NCBI RefSeq assembly: GCF_001586165.1
Contig: NZ_CP014608.1
Coordinates: 124,001 to 188,000, forward strand
DNA length: 64,000 bases
Reading direction: 5' to 3'
Origin: Obesumbacterium proteus
Lineage (GTDB): Bacteria; Pseudomonadota; Gammaproteobacteria; Enterobacterales; Enterobacteriaceae
A program made the translations under genes and the position numbers. The notes below the pieces were generated by a model. That model searched no databases and was not told where the DNA came from. It saw only the letters and a program-made list of their open reading frames with translations. Below are positions 25,163 through 34,418 of this stretch, in pieces; within the stretch, counting starts at the first letter, position 1; every line of letters starts with the position of its first letter.

Positions 25163-26070
25163 TATGCGGTCTCCCCGGTTGAGCCATACGCCATCTGCCA
25201 GAAGCCGTATCCGCCGTTGGCGCGGGCTTCAGCACCAAACAGGAACTTCTTACGCATGAAGACGTTGTCGTTGTTGTAGTCGGTCTGCTCCACGAACTCG
25301 GCTTTTTTACGTTCCTGGTAAATCAGCGGTTTCATGACCTTGGAGGTATCGAGCAGGAACCACGCGGTGTCGGAGGTCAGCTCTGCGACCACCAGCACTT
25401 CCGCCGTGCCTTTGTACGGGTTCGGCGTGTTGTCCGGGAAGCGGTCTGCCGTCATCAGGTAATTGGCGGTGTCTTCCAGCGCTGGCGGGACGACTAAAAT
25501 ACCTGGCAGGATTTTCAGCGATGAGCCTTCATCATCCTTCATCTGACGCATGGAGGTGCGGGCGGCACCGTAGCTGGCTTTGGCTGCAGCATAGGAATCC
25601 GCCGACAGCTTTTTGGTGCTTTTGTTGGAGACCGATACCCCTTTCACCGGGTGATCGACGTCAAAGAACATCTGGCCGTCGTAACACAGGTTGTGGAATC
25701 CGCCACTGAGCAGTGCAAAGACAATGTCGGCGGGCAGCTCAGAGGCTGACTGACCGGCAGCCTGCGCCTGCTGGGCATATCCCAGCAGCTGATCGTCTTC
25801 GATATCGTTACGATCAACTTCGATGGTGGCTTCCCAGTCCTTGTTTTTGATGGTGTACCCGAAGGCAGCCAGGGACTTGACGGCCTTGTCCCCAATCCAT
25901 TCGCGCATTTTTGGGAAACGACTCAGCCAGGCATAGTCGTTCTCTTTACTGGTGGAGGTGACCAGCATGGCGACCTTCGTCCAGTCTGTTGGTGCCTGGG
26001 TAAATGCTCCCTGAAAGGTGGCTTTCAGGTTGATGAAGATGCTCTTAACGTTCTTTTGGTTTACTAACAC
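25162..26070 (-). CDS. Major capsid protein, Mu gp34-like (T)
   Basis: A 302-residue HK97-fold head subunit of the Mu gpT family: NVKSIFINLKATFQGAFTQAPTDWTKVAMLVTSTSKENDYAWLSRFPKMREWIGDK at the N-terminus, FHNLCYDGQMFFDVDHPV in the middle, and the C-terminal YGFWQMAYGSTGETA. No protease-cleaved leader is obvious. Confidence 0.95.
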   Translation of the reverse strand: MLVNQKNVKSIFINLKATFQGAFTQAPTDWTKVAMLVTSTSKENDYAWLSRFPKMREWIGDKAVKSLAAFGYTIKNKDWEATIEVDRNDIEDDQLLGYAQQAQAAGQSASELPADIVFALLSGGFHNLCYDGQMFFDVDHPVKGVSVSNKSTKKLSADSYAAAKASYGAARTSMRQMKDDEGSSLKILPGILVVPPALEDTANYLMTADRFPDNTPNPYKGTAEVLVVAELTSDTAWFLLDTSKVMKPLIYQERKKAEFVEQTDYNNDNVFMRKKFLFGAEARANGGYGFWQMAYGSTGETA

Positions 26071-26081
26071 GGTGACTCTCC

Positions 26082-26477
26082 TTAAATCAGAACCCAGACG
26101 CCATCGGCATCAACACCCAGCACGATACCGGCGACCGGTCGAACATCAGTGTCGCTGGTTTTGGCCACGGTCTGGCTGTCGGCCAGGTAACAGGTTTTAC
26201 CAATCTGCGCCTGCGTCACCGCATCCGCGCCCAGGTTGGCAAAGTTCCAGGACTTGCGGCGGCGAACCACCACGACAGCGTCACCCGCCGCGCCGGCGGT
26301 GTTGTCCACCCAGCCGTCGCATACGCCCAATACGGTAAATCCCGCCGTGGCCACACCGGGTACAGCAAAACCGGCAGCGTTGGCGCAAATCATGTGGCCG
26401 CCAAAAATTTCTGTGGCCGCTGCGACGGGAACCGGGAACAGCTCGCCGTCTTTGTGCATGGTGTTACGGTCACTCAT
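26082..26477 (-). CDS. Mu gp33-like small head protein (putative decoration protein)
   Basis: A 131-residue beta-rich protein (ATEIFGGHMICANAAGFAVPGVATAGFTVLGVCDGWVDNTAGAAGDAVVVVRRRKSWNF). It sits between the protease/scaffold and capsid genes, where Mu-like phages encode gp33. The Gly/Val-rich layout resembles head-decoration proteins; the role is inferred. Confidence 0.7.
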   Translation of the reverse strand: MSDRNTMHKDGELFPVPVAAATEIFGGHMICANAAGFAVPGVATAGFTVLGVCDGWVDNTAGAAGDAVVVVRRRKSWNFANLGADAVTQAQIGKTCYLADSQTVAKTSDTDVRPVAGIVLGVDADGVWVLI

Positions 26478-27585
26478 GGCCGTTCTCCTTCATAAACTGC
26501 GCCACGACTTTCGGGTCGGTGCCCAGCAGGCTGCAGACCGCGAGGTCAAGTTCACCGTCATCCGGTGATGCGGGTTCACGCGGCAGCGTGCCGGTCGGTG
26601 GCTTGCCGCCCGTCTGGCTCTGGGTCAGCGCTGCGATAGGCTGCGCTTTCTCCAGGAAGCTTTTGAGGCTGGCCGGGTCTTTTTTGCCCAGGTCTTCCGC
26701 CCAGGACTTTTGCGCGGCCAGCAAACGACCGTCGCTGAGCGCGGCGGTAATCAGCCCGCTGCAGTCCTGCTGACTCAGCGCCGCCGCCTGTGCGCGGGCT
26801 TCTGCAACAGAGGCCAGCATGACTTCAACCGAAACAAACTTGGTCGGGTCTGGCGTCTGCTGCTGAGTAGTCAGCGCAGCAATCTGGGTGGACAGCGTGG
26901 AAACCTGCGTTTCGTTACTCTCCAGGATGTTCAGGAGATTCACGGAGGCAGCGGCAGTGCCGTCACCATTGGAAAGACGGGCGATCACTTTTTGTAATTC
27001 AGCAATCACGTCTTCCATCGTGGCGGACAGCGGGAGATTGAGCATCCAGCGGAGTTGTTCAAGTAGTTCATCCATTCCGGCATTACCCTCTTGGATTGGT
27101 GGAGTGGCCAGGAGAGAGGCGGCGGCTAACATCACCGCATCCATATCGTCCAGAGCCGGCGTATTAGTCAGCGCGGCGTGCAGAATGCCCGTCACGCGAC
27201 CGGATTTGTCGTAGCTGAAAACAGGGGAAATGTAGCGATATTCCAGGCCATCGATATAACTGGCAGCCGCAGCCGTCCAGTCAACGGTCGCAAACAGGCC
27301 TTCGCCTTCGCGCCATTCGAGGTCTTTAAACCAGCCGGAGGCCGGTGCAGGCTGGCCGTTGGTGGCCGCCTTTAAGGTCTGATGCTCATAGTCGAGCACG
27401 TAAGGCGTGACCTTGGCATTGGCGGCCGCAATCAGCGACTGGGCGATATCGGCATTCATCAGCCAGCACGCGCATTCGGTCGGCCGTCCGTCAACCGCAC
27501 GAAACTCACCCGCCGGAAAGAGCTGGATGGTTCCCTTGGTTGCCTGGGAGATTTCATTTGCCAGTGCGGCGATAAGTGTTTTCAT
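26470..27585 (-). CDS. Head maturation protease and scaffold, Mu gp32-like (I/Z)
   Basis: A 371-residue protein of the Mu protease I family. The N-terminal domain (to about 170) has FPAGEFRAVDGRP, VLDYEHQT and YRYISPVFSYDKSGRVTGILHAALTNTPALDDMD. The C-terminal half is Ala/Gln-rich and helical, suited to scaffold function; in Mu an internal start makes a separate scaffold Z, and I did not confirm one here. A late-promoter repeat lies 33 bases upstream. Confidence 0.9.
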   Translation of the reverse strand: MKTLIAALANEISQATKGTIQLFPAGEFRAVDGRPTECACWLMNADIAQSLIAAANAKVTPYVLDYEHQTLKAATNGQPAPASGWFKDLEWREGEGLFATVDWTAAAASYIDGLEYRYISPVFSYDKSGRVTGILHAALTNTPALDDMDAVMLAAASLLATPPIQEGNAGMDELLEQLRWMLNLPLSATMEDVIAELQKVIARLSNGDGTAAASVNLLNILESNETQVSTLSTQIAALTTQQQTPDPTKFVSVEVMLASVAEARAQAAALSQQDCSGLITAALSDGRLLAAQKSWAEDLGKKDPASLKSFLEKAQPIAALTQSQTGGKPPTGTLPREPASPDDGELDLAVCSLLGTDPKVVAQFMKENGHE

Positions 27586-27617
27586 GACACCAGACTACCG
27601 GTGTGCAAAAAGCGGAA

Positions 27618-27641
27618 TAAGTTGAAGGGGTTCAGTGGCTA
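27618..27641 (-). promoter_or_regulatory. Putative late-promoter activator site, protease copy
   Basis: On the minus strand it contains CCACTGAACCCCTTCAACT and is followed by GGTAGT about 21 bases on as a possible -10. It lies 33 bases before the protease ATG, as Mu PI does for gene I. Confidence 0.7.
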
Positions 27642-27709
27642 TAAAAAGGAAGGAAATACGCGGTCAGACTAGAGTGCCTCCTAAGCGGACAGATGGCAAT
27701 GCGTCTCAT

Positions 27710-27734
27710 CGTTTTTAAACCCCGTTTAAAAACG
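27710..27734. repeat. Perfect 11-bp inverted repeat in the gpG-protease gap
   Basis: CGTTTTTAAAC-CCC-GTTTAAAAACG. A symmetrical hairpin with no following T run, about 70 bases upstream of the late-promoter repeat and after the gpG stop. Could end the preceding transcript or bind a dimeric protein. Confidence 0.55.
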
Positions 27735-27811
27735 GCGTAAAGGGGGTGTCGCGAAGGTATGTGACGGTTTTGCAGCTGAGGCGCTTAGAATGCCATACAG
27801 CGCGTTATTCA

Positions 27812-28363
27812 CTAATCGTCAATCAGGCGTTTAAAATAGTTCGATACGGTCTCTTCCATCCCCTCGACGTCCTGCTCGGTCAGATGCAGGAATGGCCGCG
27901 CCGGCATTTTGATTTTATAGGCGGCAACCGCGACGGTCTGGGCAAAGTTAGAACGCGATTTTTTCACGAACTGCTTACCGACGTTGCCGTGTTTATCCTG
28001 CCTGAAATGCACGGTCTGCTTACGGGCGGGCTGATTGATGGTGCCGCCTTCCTGATGGATGCGGGCGTATTTCACGTTGGTGCCGACCGTTGCACTGTCG
28101 TTGTCGCTGTACTGGTTGATGCTGGTCGCGAGCCGGCCGGATTTTTGCAAAATCTTCCCGCCCTGACGGGTTTTGGCATAACGCGGACTCCAGCCCGCCC
28201 AGGCGGGACGGCCTTCACTGCGGAAGTTTTCCTCGACCGCGTCACCCATCGCCGCCGCCATCTCGCGCATCAGCGCTTCGCGGTTCTCCAGCTTCTTGAT
28301 GAAGTCACCGAGATTTTTGCTGAAATCGGTGACGTCATATTTAATTTCCAGCTTGTCACCCAT
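27812..28363 (-). CDS. Virion morphogenesis protein, Mu gp31-like (G)
   Basis: A 183-residue protein of the phage_tail_S/gpG family: LGDFIKKLENREALMREMAAAMGDAVEENFRSEGRPAWAGWSPRYAKTRQGGKILQKSGRLATSI and ARPFLHLTEQDVEGMEETV. Needed for correct tail-head joining in Mu. Shares a base with the gpF-like stop. Confidence 0.9.
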   Translation of the reverse strand: MGDKLEIKYDVTDFSKNLGDFIKKLENREALMREMAAAMGDAVEENFRSEGRPAWAGWSPRYAKTRQGGKILQKSGRLATSINQYSDNDSATVGTNVKYARIHQEGGTINQPARKQTVHFRQDKHGNVGKQFVKKSRSNFAQTVAVAAYKIKMPARPFLHLTEQDVEGMEETVSNYFKRLIDD

Positions 28364-29661
28364 CAGAGCGCCCCTGTAAGCGCTGTCAGTTGGCCAAGTT
28401 TCGCCAGTGTGTCCGGGGTGAGTGGCAAGCCCTGGTCAAGAAAGGACAGCGGCAGGCCTTCGCGGGCAGCAATGAGGTCAGCCCGCACGGCATAACGCAC
28501 CCCGTCCTTGCTTACTACATAGACCAGGCCGGTATCATCCAGCAGGGTGGCGTCGGCCTGGCGTAATAACTCAGGCAATGAATCCCAGGGCGAAGCCGGC
28601 GCGGCCAGCACTCCGGAATCGTAAACAGTCAGCGGGGCCACGGATGGCGTGATGCCACGACGCGTCAGTGCATTCAGTGTGTCCGGGTTAATCGCGCCCA
28701 CGTGGCGCAGCGTATTGGCCGGTTTACCCTGGGTTACGGTCTGATTAACAAAGCGCTTAACGTCATTTGACATCGCGTTCACCAGCGTTGGTTCACGCAG
28801 CGTCTGGTCAACGGCCAGCGAGGCCAGCTGAGGCGTGGCCACGGCAGAACGGTCAAGCAGCCGTTGCCCCAGTGCGGCCAGCGAACCCTGTCCCGGATTG
28901 TGGCCAAAACCTGCATCCGGAGTGTACAACTGACCGTTCAGCGGATTGCGCAGTGCCTGTACCTGGCGGGTATCGTTCGGCCCCCAAGCCTGCTGCACGG
29001 TCTCAATCATGTCGCTACTGTCCTGCACGGTGAGTGAGTTACGTTTCACATCCCCCTCAGACCGCGCCCGGACGCGGCAGCGGCAGTGATACCCATCCGG
29101 CGGGTACATGAACTGCCACACCGGATCATCATACCGGGCAGTAAACCCGTTGAGCGCGGCATGGGCCGGGCGCGTATGCGTATCCATGACCGCGACGCGC
29201 TCCCAGTAGGGGCGGAACTCGACGTTCGCCAGCTGCTCTTCATAACGGCCGGCGTTATATGCTGCCTGCATGTTGGTCTGAAAGATGGTATCCAGGCGGC
29301 GCGGCGTGAGCTGCTTGCCTTCGAGCACGCCGTCGGCATCCGCCACCAGGCCTTTGCCCATCCAGCCCTTTTGCGTGAGCGTCGGGATCAGGGCTTTTTT
29401 GAACTGGGCCAGCGTTGTGCCGTTGGCCAGCGCGTCGCTCAAGCCCTGGCGGATATCGGTCAGCACATCCTGCTTGAGCACGCCAGCCACGGTGAAGGCC
29501 GTAGCGTGGGCGCGGGCCTCCACGTCGTGCCAGTTAAACCCGATGGTGTAGCCCTTATCCTCAAAATAACGGATAGCCTCTTCGGGTTTAAGGCCGATAG
29601 CATAAGAGAGATCGACACCGGCTTTAGCTGGCACTGTTGATATGCCCCCAGATGTCGGCAA
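28363..29661 (-). CDS. Minor head protein, Mu gp30-like (F)
   Basis: A 432-residue protein with the Phage_Mu_F domain: TLAQFKKALIPTLTQKGWMG, RRLDTIFQTNMQAAYNAGRYEEQ, and ERVAVMDTHTRPAHAALNGFTARYDDPVWQFMYPPDGYHCRCRVRARSE with its CRC motif. It overlaps the portal gene by 38 bases; the exact start is not certain. Injected or portal-associated in related phages. Confidence 0.9.
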   Translation of the reverse strand: MPTSGGISTVPAKAGVDLSYAIGLKPEEAIRYFEDKGYTIGFNWHDVEARAHATAFTVAGVLKQDVLTDIRQGLSDALANGTTLAQFKKALIPTLTQKGWMGKGLVADADGVLEGKQLTPRRLDTIFQTNMQAAYNAGRYEEQLANVEFRPYWERVAVMDTHTRPAHAALNGFTARYDDPVWQFMYPPDGYHCRCRVRARSEGDVKRNSLTVQDSSDMIETVQQAWGPNDTRQVQALRNPLNGQLYTPDAGFGHNPGQGSLAALGQRLLDRSAVATPQLASLAVDQTLREPTLVNAMSNDVKRFVNQTVTQGKPANTLRHVGAINPDTLNALTRRGITPSVAPLTVYDSGVLAAPASPWDSLPELLRQADATLLDDTGLVYVVSKDGVRYAVRADLIAAREGLPLSFLDQGLPLTPDTLAKLGQLTALTGAL

Positions 29662-31195
29662 CGAACAGCGCCTGGGTCAGCAGTTGCTGCAGCTGCGCGT
29701 CGTCGAGCTGCGGATAGCTGGCGGCGATGATGTTAAGCGCCTCATCAGGATGCTGGCCCGTGCTGAGCGCGGTGACCAGCGGCGCTATCAGCTGCTGCAT
29801 GGCATTGTTGATGGCCTCCGGCACACTGCTGGTATTGTCGAGTATCACCTGAGCGGGGTCATCGGTGAGCGCAGCCGCAGTACTGAGCGCGGCAAAGCCG
29901 GGTTTCGGCTGGCGGGTTAAGGCGGCAGTCACTGAGTTTACGGCGGGCGTACGCAGCACCGGTTCATTGTCCAGCGCGTCGGGGATGCCCAGCTTTTTAT
30001 GCACCCAGGAAACCGGGATAGCGTCATCGCCGGCCTCGACCAGCGTTTTCACACCGGTGGAGAAGTTGGAGATTTCTTCGATATCGCGGGTATCAAACAC
30101 CAGACGCGGCTGTCGGCGGCTGCTGACCGAATAGCCATTGAGCGACAGCAACATGCGGATAAAGCCCCGGAAGAAGCCCTCAATCTGCTTGGCGTCCGCC
30201 ACCAGAATGTCATGGCGCACATCGTTGTGCACGTTGCCCAGGGCGTTGGTCGAGGTCTTGCCATCGGCCTGGCTGGTCAGTGTCGCGCCCAGGATAATCT
30301 TAGACTCGGTGCGCTCTGCCCAGTCAATCATTGCCACAAAGGGATCTGCCTGACCGCTGGCGGCGGTTTTGAAATCAATCTCGCTGCCCTGCGGGATAAT
30401 GCCCGACGCGTTGTGGCCCAGCGTGACCAGCGCCTGCAGCAGCGCGTTGCGCTCGTCTTCGGTCGCGCCGCTGGCGTAGGTGCCGACGCGGGCAGGCAGG
30501 CCGTAGATTTCCAGAAATTCAGCTAGGTCGCGAATGGAATAGTTCTTGAACAAGTAAGGCCAGATAAGCACGCGGTACAAACCGGACTGTGCGATATAGC
30601 CGGATTTGGCATTGTGGTAATGCACCAGCCAGCCGAACGGCCACAGTTCAGTGCCCTGCATGGAGCCGTCGTTGAGGCGTATCTGATCGTCGATCTCCGG
30701 GTTGGTCATAAACCAGCGGTGCGGGCGGAGTTTAATTTTAGTGGGTAGCCAGACGTCATCTTCCAGCTCCCATTTTTCGATTTCCATCGCAGCGAACCCG
30801 TGGCCAATGGCCTCGGCGGCGTTGAGGATAATATCTTCAAACTCAGGAATATCACGCAGCCAGCCCGACACCAGGGCCGCGAGACTTTTCTCTTCTTCGC
30901 TGGCGTTCTCCGGGGGCGCAACGCTCCAGTCGAGGGTCAGCAGCGCATTCTTACGCTTGGCCATCTCTGAAAATACGTGACCGTCACGCTCGACCATGTC
31001 TTCAAACAGGTCAGCCTGGGCGGACAGGTCACCGCGTTCCGCCGCTTCCAGGATACGCGGCAGCTTGCGAATGGTCATGCCGCGTGAGGGATGCTCCGGC
31101 CAGTGACGGTTAAGCTGTACCATCTGCGCGGTCTGCGGGGCTTTGAGCACCGCTTTATTGAGCGGATTACCGTGCTGGTCGAGAATTTGCACCAT
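29624..31195 (-). CDS. Portal protein, Mu gp29-like (DUF935)
   Basis: About 523 residues. Family signatures are RGMTIRKLPRILEAAERGDLSAQADLFEDMVERDGHVFSEMAKRKNALLTLDWSV at the N-terminus and AEFLEIYGLPARVGTYASGATEDERNALLQALV in the middle. The portal ring is the DNA entry channel of the head. Start set at the ATG for MVQILDQHG, two bases after the terminase stop region. Confidence 0.95.
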   Translation of the reverse strand: MVQILDQHGNPLNKAVLKAPQTAQMVQLNRHWPEHPSRGMTIRKLPRILEAAERGDLSAQADLFEDMVERDGHVFSEMAKRKNALLTLDWSVAPPENASEEEKSLAALVSGWLRDIPEFEDIILNAAEAIGHGFAAMEIEKWELEDDVWLPTKIKLRPHRWFMTNPEIDDQIRLNDGSMQGTELWPFGWLVHYHNAKSGYIAQSGLYRVLIWPYLFKNYSIRDLAEFLEIYGLPARVGTYASGATEDERNALLQALVTLGHNASGIIPQGSEIDFKTAASGQADPFVAMIDWAERTESKIILGATLTSQADGKTSTNALGNVHNDVRHDILVADAKQIEGFFRGFIRMLLSLNGYSVSSRRQPRLVFDTRDIEEISNFSTGVKTLVEAGDDAIPVSWVHKKLGIPDALDNEPVLRTPAVNSVTAALTRQPKPGFAALSTAAALTDDPAQVILDNTSSVPEAINNAMQQLIAPLVTALSTGQHPDEALNIIAASYPQLDDAQLQQLLTQALFVADIWGHINSAS

Positions 31196-31197
31196 GT

Positions 31198-32865
31198 TTA
31201 CCAACCTCCAGAGTCAGAACCAAAGCGGTCACCGCGTGCGCTGTCGCGGCTCGTCGGCACCGGGGTAAAAGAAAAGTGACCGGCACCCGACATGGCCAGC
31301 GCCCACAGCATGTGCAGGCAGTCCGGGCCATCGTCGTGATCGGCTTTAGGGAAATGTCGCAGCTGGTCAATCAGCGTATTTTGCGACGAATGCAGACGGA
31401 TAAGGCCGTTGGCCATGTGCGGCTGCAGGGATTCGATGCGCAGCATTTTATCGGCATGGGGCTTCACCGCCCGCGCCGGCACCGGAATGCCCAGCTGCGC
31501 CGAGCGCTTCACCAGCTCGGTGCGCAGGAACTCCTGAAACTGCACGGACTCAATCGACCAGACCAGGCAGCGGTAAATGCGCTGCAGCTCAATCACGTCC
31601 GAAATGATTTTATCCGGGACGCGCTTACGGATAGCCGCCTCAACCACGTCCAGAATGCCGGTATGACGGTTGAATCCGCCGACCAGAAGCGCGGAGGGGT
31701 CACGCCGGGCATTGCCCTGAATACCGAGGCTGGGGTCACACGCCCCGAAGAATACCCACTCTTCCAGCCGGTTGACCCAGAACTGGATGCAGCCGGTGAA
31801 CGGCGCGTCTTCGCCGCTGACCGGGTCATTCTGGTACTCAGCATCGAAGGTGCTGTGGCCATCACGGGCACGTATCAGCATCAGGTCCAGAATTGGTCGC
31901 GCTGACCAGGACACTATCGCGCCAGCGTTCATCTCCAGACGGTGATTTTCATAGAAGGCGTTGGCCATCCATTCGCCATCTTTGCCGTTATTGCGCAGGA
32001 TTTCTTCCCACTCATCCCACAATGACATGTTCTCAGGCCACTGGATGATCGCTTTGAACCGCGCCGAACGCCACAGCGGGTTGTTGAGGGTGCGTGACAG
32101 CACCGAGTCGTAATGCAGGATGGTGCCAATGTAGACCACATCGAATTTTGCCCCCGCACCGCCCAGCGGCAGCACGGTCTTTTTCAGCCAGCTGTCCAGT
32201 TTGTCGCGCTGGTCGGGGTTGCGCACCTGCTCATCGTTCTCGATGTCATCGAGTACCGCCAGGTCAGGACGGTACGGGGCATGACGCAGGCCGCGCAGTT
32301 TTTTACCTGAGCCCGCGACCTGCACTTTCACGTCATTGCGTGTAAGAATGGTGCCCATCTGCCAGACGCGCCCGCCGCCGCTGGCTTCGGGAAAGTCCAT
32401 CAGCAGGCGGGGATTGAACTGCAGCTCGCACTTAATGGCTTCGAGCATCGGATAGGCCTGGTCGATGGAGTCCATCACGATGACGACATAATGTTTCAGC
32501 TCGCAGATGATGCACCACAGCACAAAGAGCTGACTGACGAGCGTGGATTTTGCCTCACCACGGGGGGCAGCAATGGCGTCGTTCTCGCCTTTGAGGCTGG
32601 CGACGATTTCAGGCAGGCGCTTAAACAGGTGTTTGTGCAGCTCGCTTTTATCCTGATGGCGGACATAATGCGGGAAGTACTGCGCAATGAAATACTCGTA
32701 GCCGGTAACCGGGTCTCTGACTTTTTCCCTACGCTCGGCCACGGCCGCCGCAGACGGATCAAAGCCTACGCATTCAGCCTCAATGGTGCGGCGCAGGCCA
32801 GCAGCAAGCTCCTCGAGCTCTTTGGCAAAATCGCGGGCGGTAAGCTTGATATTCTTCTTGGCCAT
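31198..32865 (-). CDS. Terminase large subunit, Mu gp28-like
   Basis: A 555-residue packaging motor and nuclease. The ATPase part has GENDAIAAPRGEAKSTLVSQLFVLW (Walker A variant RGEAKST) and LAVLDDIENDEQV (Walker B with acidic pair). The RNase H-like nuclease part carries WVFFGACDPSLG and DHDDGPDCLHMLW. Full length and intact. The preceding small gene is 64 bases upstream. Confidence 0.95.
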   Translation of the reverse strand: MAKKNIKLTARDFAKELEELAAGLRRTIEAECVGFDPSAAAVAERREKVRDPVTGYEYFIAQYFPHYVRHQDKSELHKHLFKRLPEIVASLKGENDAIAAPRGEAKSTLVSQLFVLWCIICELKHYVVIVMDSIDQAYPMLEAIKCELQFNPRLLMDFPEASGGGRVWQMGTILTRNDVKVQVAGSGKKLRGLRHAPYRPDLAVLDDIENDEQVRNPDQRDKLDSWLKKTVLPLGGAGAKFDVVYIGTILHYDSVLSRTLNNPLWRSARFKAIIQWPENMSLWDEWEEILRNNGKDGEWMANAFYENHRLEMNAGAIVSWSARPILDLMLIRARDGHSTFDAEYQNDPVSGEDAPFTGCIQFWVNRLEEWVFFGACDPSLGIQGNARRDPSALLVGGFNRHTGILDVVEAAIRKRVPDKIISDVIELQRIYRCLVWSIESVQFQEFLRTELVKRSAQLGIPVPARAVKPHADKMLRIESLQPHMANGLIRLHSSQNTLIDQLRHFPKADHDDGPDCLHMLWALAMSGAGHFSFTPVPTSRDSARGDRFGSDSGGW

Positions 32866-32928
32866 GACCTGACTCGATGATGAACATGCCGGCAGAAGCC
32901 GGCATGTCAGGGTTTCAGAATGTTTGGA

Positions 32929-33381
32929 TCAATATTTTTTTGCAAACGCGAACGCATCTTTCAACACGTCGCTGACATCATGACCGGCAACCAGTAAAAC
33001 GGTTTCCAGCTTGCCCGCCAACTCTTCTTCGGTCTTGATCGCTTTTTTCGCGAAGGCCACCGCGTCGTCCCAGACATCAGTCACCGCATGGTCAGCAACC
33101 AGCAGCAACGCCTTGACGCGGCTCAGTGTGGCATCCAGCTCAGAGACGGTCTCTTCGACCGGCGCTAAAGTTTGTGGCTGAATAATCGGCTGCGTCGTAT
33201 TTTCCTGACCCTGACCGACTAACACCGGTTCAACAACGGTGCCAGGCAATGCGGTGGTGGAAAGATTTTCTGTTGATAAGTCACCAGACGACTGGAGACC
33301 TGCTGTACTGTCGAGGATTGGTTCCATTTTCACTTTTCTCGCTTTGTTAAAGAGGCCTTTAAGCCAGGTTAAAAAATGCAT
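32929..33381 (-). CDS. Phage protein with an internal duplicated helix motif
   Basis: A 150-residue protein between the small and large terminase genes. The C-terminal half has two related units, LLLVADHAVTDVWDDAVAFAKK and VLLVAGHDVSDVLKDAFAFAKK, joined by a short charged linker; the N-terminal half is low-complexity and Pro/Thr/Gln-rich. No family recognised. The unit repeats suggest duplication of an amphipathic helix. Confidence 0.6.
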   Translation of the reverse strand: MHFLTWLKGLFNKARKVKMEPILDSTAGLQSSGDLSTENLSTTALPGTVVEPVLVGQGQENTTQPIIQPQTLAPVEETVSELDATLSRVKALLLVADHAVTDVWDDAVAFAKKAIKTEEELAGKLETVLLVAGHDVSDVLKDAFAFAKKY

Positions 33382-33387
33382 ATCGCC

Positions 33388-33609
33388 TCACTCACTGGCG
33401 TCGGTTTGTGCCAGTGCGGCATTAATTTCATCGATAAGGCGCGACTTCGTGGTGTAAGCCGCTTCGCCATAGCCCCGGTCTGCACTGTGCGTACAACCAT
33501 CATTCGTTTTGACTATCACATAGTCGCTGTAATCGGCACGCGAGACAGAGATAATGGCGCTGGCCATCACGGACACGCTGTCACTGAGCCGGATTAATTT
33601 GTCAGCCAT
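33388..33609 (-). CDS. Small hypothetical phage protein
   Basis: A 73-residue protein (MADKLIRLSDSVSVMASAIISVSRADYSDYVIVKTNDGCTHSADRGYGEAAYTTKSRLIDEINAAL). The pattern suggests a small beta-alpha fold. It overlaps the small terminase gene by eight bases and precedes the duplicated-helix gene. Function unknown. Confidence 0.6.
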   Translation of the reverse strand: MADKLIRLSDSVSVMASAIISVSRADYSDYVIVKTNDGCTHSADRGYGEAAYTTKSRLIDEINAALAQTDASE

Positions 33610-34102
33610 ACAGTTGCTCCACCTGTTGCCCGAACGGCTCCAGTATTTCCAGGAATGCCGCCAGGTGCTTGGAATGGTGTTCGGAAATAAACACAGACAG
33701 TTTCTGGATCACATCCAATGCCACCGCCAGTTCGCTGGTTTCTGGCAGGATGCGCTTGCTGGCCGACGTGGCCTTGTTGAAGGCATCCGCCAGACTGGCC
33801 AGAAGTTCGACGCGTTCACGCGGTTGCATGGTCGAATCACAGTTCAGGGTATCCAGCGTGGTCTGGTACTGGATCAGCAACCCTGTCAGGATGGCGCGGC
33901 CGGTATCTTCCAGCCCGTTTCCCGCCAGCGTGTTCGCCGCTCGCATTTTGTCCCAGTCGTCGCCGGCGTCCTGCGATTCCTTCTTCCAGCGGCGGGCGGT
34001 CGCAAACGCGACACCGGCCTGAGCCGATGCGATTTCCAGCGAAAACTGACCGAATATATAGGCCTTACGCAGTTTGTCCCTGGTCTCCTGCGGATGCGCC
34101 AT
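33602..34102 (-). CDS. Small terminase subunit, Mu gp27-like (DUF1804)
   Basis: A 166-residue DNA-binding protein: MAHPQETRDKLRKAYIFGQFSLEIASAQAGVAFATARRWKKESQDAGDDWDKMRAA is a helix-turn-helix start typical of DUF1804 terminase small subunits. It recognises the phage L end and recruits the large subunit. The start at 34102 is preferred over the longer frame, whose first 24 codons overlap the upstream gene. Confidence 0.87.
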   Translation of the reverse strand: MAHPQETRDKLRKAYIFGQFSLEIASAQAGVAFATARRWKKESQDAGDDWDKMRAANTLAGNGLEDTGRAILTGLLIQYQTTLDTLNCDSTMQPRERVELLASLADAFNKATSASKRILPETSELAVALDVIQKLSVFISEHHSKHLAAFLEILEPFGQQVEQLYG

Positions 34103-34103
34103 A

Positions 34104-34418
34104 TCAGAATCCCATACGCGCTTTGATAAGCATGATCGTGGTGCTGACCAGGCACCCGGACAGCCCGCCAGCAATGGCTCCGGCCACCGCGCCTTTTTTG
34201 GATGCCGCTGCGTCGATGGTGTCTATACGGCGCTCGATGCGGTCGAGCTTGTCGTAAATCAGGTCGATACCCATCGCACCGGGCAGTGTGTGCTGCAGGG
34301 CGTCAAGTTTTTCGCCGATGCTGCGCAGCTCCTGTAATTCACCCAGCATCGGGTTAGTAACGGGCACCGGTGAGGGGGTCAGCTTTCTGCGGCTTTGGCG
34401 TTGCTGGCGTGGTTTCAT
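34104..34418 (-). CDS. Small phage protein with C-terminal membrane segment
   Basis: A 104-residue protein with a basic N-terminus (MKPRQQRQSRRKLTP), a heptad helix (LQELRSIGEKLDALQHTL...IYDKLDRIERRIDTID) and a glycine-rich membrane segment (GAVAGAIAGGLSGCLVSTTIMLI). It corresponds by position to Mu gp26-type proteins near the lysis genes. Function unknown. Confidence 0.6.
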   Translation of the reverse strand: MKPRQQRQSRRKLTPSPVPVTNPMLGELQELRSIGEKLDALQHTLPGAMGIDLIYDKLDRIERRIDTIDAAASKKGAVAGAIAGGLSGCLVSTTIMLIKARMGF

